DNA of 64,000 bases. Origin: Pseudooceanicola sediminis. GTDB lineage: Bacteria; Pseudomonadota; Alphaproteobacteria; Rhodobacterales; Rhodobacteraceae. The position numbers and the translations under genes are program-made. Location: positions 72,976-136,975 of the forward strand of contig NZ_QWJJ01000007.1 in assembly GCF_003575965.1 (NCBI RefSeq), given 5' to 3'. Below the pieces are notes generated by a model. It was not told the origin of the DNA. It did no database searches and saw only the letters and a list, made by a program, of their open reading frames with translations. Position 1 is the stretch's first letter; each line of letters begins with the position of its first letter. Below, piece by piece: positions 59,874-64,000 of this stretch.

Positions 59874-62800
59874 ATAGTTCCCCAGAACGTTTCGAGAGCA
59901 CACAGTGTATTCACCAGCTGCATTTGCTCAACAGTATTGCACTTAGCCTCACGCAATCGCGGCGCTCCAAATACCAATGCGAGGCCCTTGGCGCGTGACA
60001 CCGCGACATTGATGCGGTTCAGCGAAAACAGAAACTCCATCCCGCGCGAGGTTTCTTCGGCGGAAGATGCAGTCATGGACACCAGGCAAACTGGCGCCTC
60101 TTGCCCCTGAAACTTGTCCACGGTTCCAACGCGGACGCTTGAAGGAAGCGCATCGCGGAGCGCGTTTACCTGAGCGTTGTACGGAGCGACGACAATGATG
60201 TCCGTCTCGCGCATCGGCCGCGTGCTGCCGTCCTTCTCCTTCCAGCTGCTGTCAAGGAGGTCAGTGACGGTTTTGCCAATAGCGGCGACTTCTTCCTGTG
60301 CGATCTGTGCATTGCCCTCATGCGGAACCGGCACCCAGAAAGCTCCGGCTTCGGGAAGCGCCGTGCCTGTCACGCATTGGTTAGCCGTATCAGGATGGCT
60401 GCTCAGTCGGCCTTCATACACCTGTTCCGAGACAAACCGACAGACCTCCGGATGCATGCGCCGGGATGTGGGAAGGAAGATGCCCCGCTCGGCTGGAACC
60501 GTCGCATGCTCACCGAGCATCCAATCCAGGCATGACAGGTTCGCAGGCTCGAGATGTGCCCCTTGGATGACCTGCGGCAACTGCCGCGGGTCGCCCACAA
60601 GTACGATGTTTCGCGCGGCACGCCCCATGGCGGCCATGTTGGCAAGTCCGACCTGGCCTGCCTCGTCCACGAACAGCCAATCAAAGGCCTGAACATTTTC
60701 GTCGCGCGAGAAGAACCACGCGGTGCCGCCCACGACATGCCCGCCGTTGGCGGCCTCTGCGTTGTCGGTCGTACGATGAACATCGCAATCTTCCGGATAA
60801 CCATCCTCGCTGCCAGAAACCTTGTGCACGAGTTCGAGATTGATCGGCAGGTCTTCGTCTTCCAACGCTGAAAGACAGCCCATCAGCACATTCCTGATAG
60901 CCTCGTGGCTGTTGGATGCGACGCCGACGCGATGGCCCTTGCGCACCAAAGACAGGATCGCGCGTGCACTCACATAGGTCTTGCCGGTACCAGGTGGCCC
61001 CTGAATCGGCAGGACAGTTTCATCCATGTCATTCACCACGGCAATAGTGCCCTCTACAGGGTCTGCCCCGCCCAAAAGATCGCCTCGTGGGCCAGAGCCC
61101 AGACGCGGTGCAGCGCGCGACAGCAGGTCGTCCACCGCCGTGTACCGGCGCGCGCCGCACTGATCGGCGATCACATCGCGCAAAGCACCGGCAATGACAC
61201 CCGTCTGGATCGGCCAGTCCGGATGCAGCGTCAGTTGATCCGCCAAGAGGTCGGCTTTGCCTGGACCTGCCTTGACCGTGATCTGACGAGCGCGGCGATC
61301 CATGGACTCGATCCCGACAGTAGTAGGAGGGCTGTCAAACACCGGAACCGTCGCTTTCTTGCCGCTCCGCAGTTTCGTTTCCTGTTCGGGATAGGTGTAT
61401 CGGCGCGCGAAGGAACGCTTGACGGGTTCGACAGGACCTGCTGCTTCGAGCCCTCCAAGCGCATCGAGATCGTCGAGCAGATCATCTTCGTCCTTCGCAG
61501 CACTATCGAACACGGCCCATTGCGCGGGCTTAACCTCGCGGCTGTGAAAGACGCCTAGGTTAAACAGCATATCCTGCCGCGCCTCGGGCAAGCCGGACCC
61601 TGCCAGCATGTTTCGCAATGCTTGCGTATCGGCATCCTCTTCGATCTCTTTTTCTCCGGCGTCCGGGGCAAGGGTCGGCCAAGGGCCGGAGGGTCGGATG
61701 CCTACCAGCCAGTCGCGCAATTCCTCGGTCGAGATACAATCGACGCGGTTGTAATCCTCGATCTCGTCCAGAATCTGCTGGTCCTGCGTTTCGCGCCAGC
61801 GCTCATATGCCACGACCGAGCCACCCGCCGTCTTGACCTCACCGTCGCGCTTGCGGTCGTAAAAAGCCTCCATCGATTTGATGGAATAGTTCGGTTCCGA
61901 TCCGATCAGCCCGCCGCGGACCACGGCAAACAGATCGACGAAGCGGCGTTCCCGGAGCAGCCGGTCAAGGAAAGCCTCTCCGATCCCGTATTTCGTGGTC
62001 AGGCGTTTGAGCGCTGTGATCTCGTAGGGCGCGTAGTGATAGATGCGCGCAGTGGGGTACTGCGAAATCCGCGCGCGAAAAAACGCCAGCAAGTCGGACA
62101 ATGCCCGCGCTTCTGCGTCGTGGTCATGGGCCCAGAACGCCTTGAACGCCCCGTCGAACCAGATGCCGTGCAGGTATTCGAGGCCGCCCTCGTAGTGTGG
62201 ATCGCCTTCAATGTCGTAGAACAAGTCGCCCGGCTGCGGTTCCGGCAACAGGTCAAAGCCCTTGCTAGGCTCGGGCGCCCGTAGTTCGAAATCTGGCTCC
62301 CCAGTTTTACGGGCCTGCTGCAGGCGGGCCTGCGTGACCAAACGGGCCTGGGTGTTTTCGGCCATTCCGCGCACTGGGTGATCCAACGTCGAGAGAGCCT
62401 CCAATGTGTGAACACCCGCAGCTTCGAGTTTTTTCACCTGACCACGACTTATATTTGCGACATTGAACAAGCTGTCTTCGGCCTGCCAGACGCTGTTGCA
62501 ATGATCAGCCCAGCGGCACAGACCGCAATCGGCACATGGCACCGGGCGTGTCGGCTGCGGATCAGCGATGAAAGCTTCCAACCGTTCGCGGGCCATTCGA
62601 GCATAGGCCGCGTAATCCGCCAGACGCAGCGTCGCGCGCGTGCCGTCGCCCAATTCGACATGCGCAAACTCGGGCACCACCCCCTGAATTTCCGCCAGCA
62701 GATCGGAATACAGCACCAGCTGAAGCACATGTTTGGGATCGGCACGACGTTTCAGCTTGGTGTCCGCCACCTCATAGCTGAACGACCCAAGCGCCGAGGG

Positions 62801-63157
62801 TGTCTCGACACGTTCCAGGAAGTCGGACCAGCCGCCCCAGTTCCCCGACAGAAACGCGCCCTGAAACACGACATCCGGACCAGCGGCGAGTGCCGCGCGC
62901 GTGGCCTCGGCGTTTTCACTAAGCTTGCCACGCTCGATTTCCATAACTGTGCGTCCGGCCTCCTTGAGGCGTGCAAGATGCGCCGCCTCGTGCGCATCGC
63001 CCTGTTTTTGCAACAGTGCCGCGTCCTCGGTGTCGTCGCCCGGCTCCGGGCCCGTTCCGCGCATATGTGCCAGATCAAGGGTGGTCGCATGTGCGCAGCC
63101 TGTGAAGCGCATGAGATCCGTGGCGGACAAAAATATGCGACCGTCGAGATCCCTCAT
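59870..63157 (-). CDS. TM0106-family RecB/Cas4-like nuclease fused to SF1 Dna2/Upf1-type helicase
   Basis: A 1095-aa protein from the ATG at 63157 (GGAG upstream). Residues ~1-225 form a RecB/Cas4-like nuclease: Cys21, VADTKLKRRADP near 130, QLVLYSDLL near 146, and the Fe-S cysteines CADCGLCRWADHC (208-220). About 305-485 is an RNase-H-like 3'-5' exonuclease part (FYDIEGDP, Asp315, and NRVDCIST). The C-terminal SF1B helicase has GPPGTGKT (720-727), VDEAGQ (830 on), VGDPRQLPQV, VGTVDKFQGQE and SRAKG. The stop overlaps the McrB start, so it is part of the McrBC operon and probably processes the cut or modified DNA. Confidence 0.92.
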   Translation of the reverse strand: MRDLDGRIFLSATDLMRFTGCAHATTLDLAHMRGTGPEPGDDTEDAALLQKQGDAHEAAHLARLKEAGRTVMEIERGKLSENAEATRAALAAGPDVVFQGAFLSGNWGGWSDFLERVETPSALGSFSYEVADTKLKRRADPKHVLQLVLYSDLLAEIQGVVPEFAHVELGDGTRATLRLADYAAYARMARERLEAFIADPQPTRPVPCADCGLCRWADHCNSVWQAEDSLFNVANISRGQVKKLEAAGVHTLEALSTLDHPVRGMAENTQARLVTQARLQQARKTGEPDFELRAPEPSKGFDLLPEPQPGDLFYDIEGDPHYEGGLEYLHGIWFDGAFKAFWAHDHDAEARALSDLLAFFRARISQYPTARIYHYAPYEITALKRLTTKYGIGEAFLDRLLRERRFVDLFAVVRGGLIGSEPNYSIKSMEAFYDRKRDGEVKTAGGSVVAYERWRETQDQQILDEIEDYNRVDCISTEELRDWLVGIRPSGPWPTLAPDAGEKEIEEDADTQALRNMLAGSGLPEARQDMLFNLGVFHSREVKPAQWAVFDSAAKDEDDLLDDLDALGGLEAAGPVEPVKRSFARRYTYPEQETKLRSGKKATVPVFDSPPTTVGIESMDRRARQITVKAGPGKADLLADQLTLHPDWPIQTGVIAGALRDVIADQCGARRYTAVDDLLSRAAPRLGSGPRGDLLGGADPVEGTIAVVNDMDETVLPIQGPPGTGKTYVSARAILSLVRKGHRVGVASNSHEAIRNVLMGCLSALEDEDLPINLELVHKVSGSEDGYPEDCDVHRTTDNAEAANGGHVVGGTAWFFSRDENVQAFDWLFVDEAGQVGLANMAAMGRAARNIVLVGDPRQLPQVIQGAHLEPANLSCLDWMLGEHATVPAERGIFLPTSRRMHPEVCRFVSEQVYEGRLSSHPDTANQCVTGTALPEAGAFWVPVPHEGNAQIAQEEVAAIGKTVTDLLDSSWKEKDGSTRPMRETDIIVVAPYNAQVNALRDALPSSVRVGTVDKFQGQEAPVCLVSMTASSAEETSRGMEFLFSLNRINVAVSRAKGLALVFGAPRLREAKCNTVEQMQLVNTLCALETFWGTI

Positions 63158-63207
63158 GGCTACTCCATTACCTATGCAAATCAATCTCCAAGGGAATCAC
63201 CTCGACA

Positions 63208-63219
63208 GACCGCAAGGTC
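63208..63219. promoter_or_regulatory. small palindrome GACC-GCAA-GGTC in the divergent gap
   Basis: Short inverted arms in the 105-bp gap between the nuclease-helicase and WYL genes. It is a candidate site for the WYL regulator, offered with low confidence because the arms are only 4 bp. Confidence 0.3.
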
Positions 63220-63262
63220 ATCAATACCGTTTGAGGGTGTCAATTTCTGGCATGGAGATCAA

Positions 63263-64000
63263 ATGTCTTTTGCAAAAGCGCAGGATTTGCTTCGCCTTGC
63301 CCAGATGGCGGCGTCCCGCCGAGGTGGCGTAAGCCTTGAGGACATCTGCGCCGAGTTCGATGTATCGCATCGCACCGCTCAACGCATGACCGAGGCTCTC
63401 GAAGCAACTTTCGTGAATGTTTCGACCACAGACGACGCAGAAAGACGGCGATACTGGCGGATGGACGCACCCTTGCCAGACCAACTGCAGCCCCGACAGG
63501 AAACGGCGATCGAAGCGCTGGAGATTGCGGCGCGTACCGCGCGCGATGAAGGGCGTATACGACATTCACGCGCTCTGGAGGATCTCCGCGACGGGCTGCT
63601 GGCGCGTTTGAATCCGAGGGACGCGCTTCGGTCGGAGGTCGATGCAGAGGCAGTGCTGGCTGGATTAGGCCAGGTCACGCGCCCGGGCCCTACCGTTACG
63701 CTGAAGCCTGCCGTGACAGATGCTGTCATCGAAGCGCTGCGCGGTCCCTTCAGGCTGCGCGTCTGCTATGGCGCGCAGGGCGCTGCGCCGCGTGTGATCG
63801 AGCCACATGGCATGTTGCTGGGGCACCGCAGCTATCTCGTCGCGCGCCAACCCTCGCGTGGAGAAGACATCCTGAACTTCCGCATGGATCGGATTTATGA
63901 GGCGGAAGTTCTGAACGAAAGCTTCCAACTGGCCTCAGGTTTCTCCCTGGAGACCTATGCCGCTCAGGCGTTTGGTGTCTATCAAGACCCCGAACAATAC
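63263..64000 (+). CDS. WYL-domain transcriptional regulator, truncated by window end
   Basis: An open frame of 246 codons with no stop before the window edge, so the 3' end is missing. The N-terminus is a winged-helix DNA-binding domain (LLRLAQMAASRRGGVSLEDI, then FDVSHRTAQRMTEAL). From about residue 155 a WYL domain is seen: RVIEPHGMLLGHRSYLVAR and NFRMDRIYEAEV. WYL regulators often control defence operons and respond to nucleic acids or nucleotides. It diverges from the nuclease-helicase/McrB/McrC operon with 105 bp between starts, so it is the likely regulator of that operon. Confidence 0.88.
   Translation, partial: MSFAKAQDLLRLAQMAASRRGGVSLEDICAEFDVSHRTAQRMTEALEATFVNVSTTDDAERRRYWRMDAPLPDQLQPRQETAIEALEIAARTARDEGRIRHSRALEDLRDGLLARLNPRDALRSEVDAEAVLAGLGQVTRPGPTVTLKPAVTDAVIEALRGPFRLRVCYGAQGAAPRVIEPHGMLLGHRSYLVARQPSRGEDILNFRMDRIYEAEVLNESFQLASGFSLETYAAQAFGVYQDPEQY

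Noticed and set aside
55824-64000. Prophage, integrative element or tRNA-bounded island
   Set aside because: No integrase, transposase, phage gene, tRNA or attachment repeat was seen at either visible edge. The right end is outside the window, so an element cannot be excluded but is not supported.

Overview
The window looks like chromosome of a high-GC alphaproteobacterium, most likely a Rhodobacterales member. It is dense with TRAP, TTT and ABC importers, uses strongly GC-biased third codon positions, and packs its operons with many ATGA/GTGA stop-start overlaps. No rRNA, tRNA, insertion sequence, prophage gene or CRISPR array was seen. The taxon is an inference from gene content.

Layout. 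(1) 15-7381: an alpha/beta hydrolase, a membrane GGDEF/EAL c-di-GMP protein with a repetitive acidic tail, and a TAXI-type TRAP transporter (binding protein, fused permease, DUF1850 protein) with a hairpin between binding protein and permease. (2) 7646-22844: a minus-strand catabolic cluster behind an ABC sugar/polyol-type importer (binding protein, two permeases, two ATPases). It carries a Gfo/Idh/MocA dehydrogenase, a TIM-barrel isomerase, a DUF4432 epimerase-like protein, an SDR, a type III CoA transferase, a signal-less solute-binding-protein homologue, an enoyl-CoA hydratase and an FAH-family enzyme. A divergent LacI regulator faces it. (3) 23022-25622: an NMT1/ThiY-like ABC importer. (4) 25959-33784: a cluster matching the poorly characterised E. 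coli ydjXYZ/ynjABCDEF neighbourhood: a TVP38/TMEM64 membrane domain fused to a disulfide flavoprotein reductase, a YnjF-like CDP-alcohol phosphatidyltransferase, a YnjBCD-like ABC importer and a SelD-N-terminus-like FAD protein. (5) 34128-36591: a two-component flavin monooxygenase set (LLM monooxygenase, flavin reductase, SnoaL-like protein) with a divergent LysR regulator. (6) 37681-55823: a TetR regulator, a TTT binding protein and a 14-gene acyl-CoA catabolic operon with TctBA, linked by three copies of one TetR-type palindrome. (7) 56023-64000: a visibly more AT-rich defence island. A RecB/Cas4-like nuclease-helicase, McrB and McrC are translationally coupled on the minus strand, and a divergent WYL regulator runs off the window end.

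How the genes work together. Regions 2 and 6 each combine an importer, redox and CoA chemistry and a dedicated regulator, so each probably handles one imported substrate, still unidentified. The least explained parts are the TVP38-reductase/Ynj cluster, the nuclease-helicase/McrB/McrC/WYL locus, a cytosolic binding-protein homologue embedded among CoA enzymes, and an ABC importer whose two ATPases carry complementary substitutions predicted to leave only one competent ATP site.
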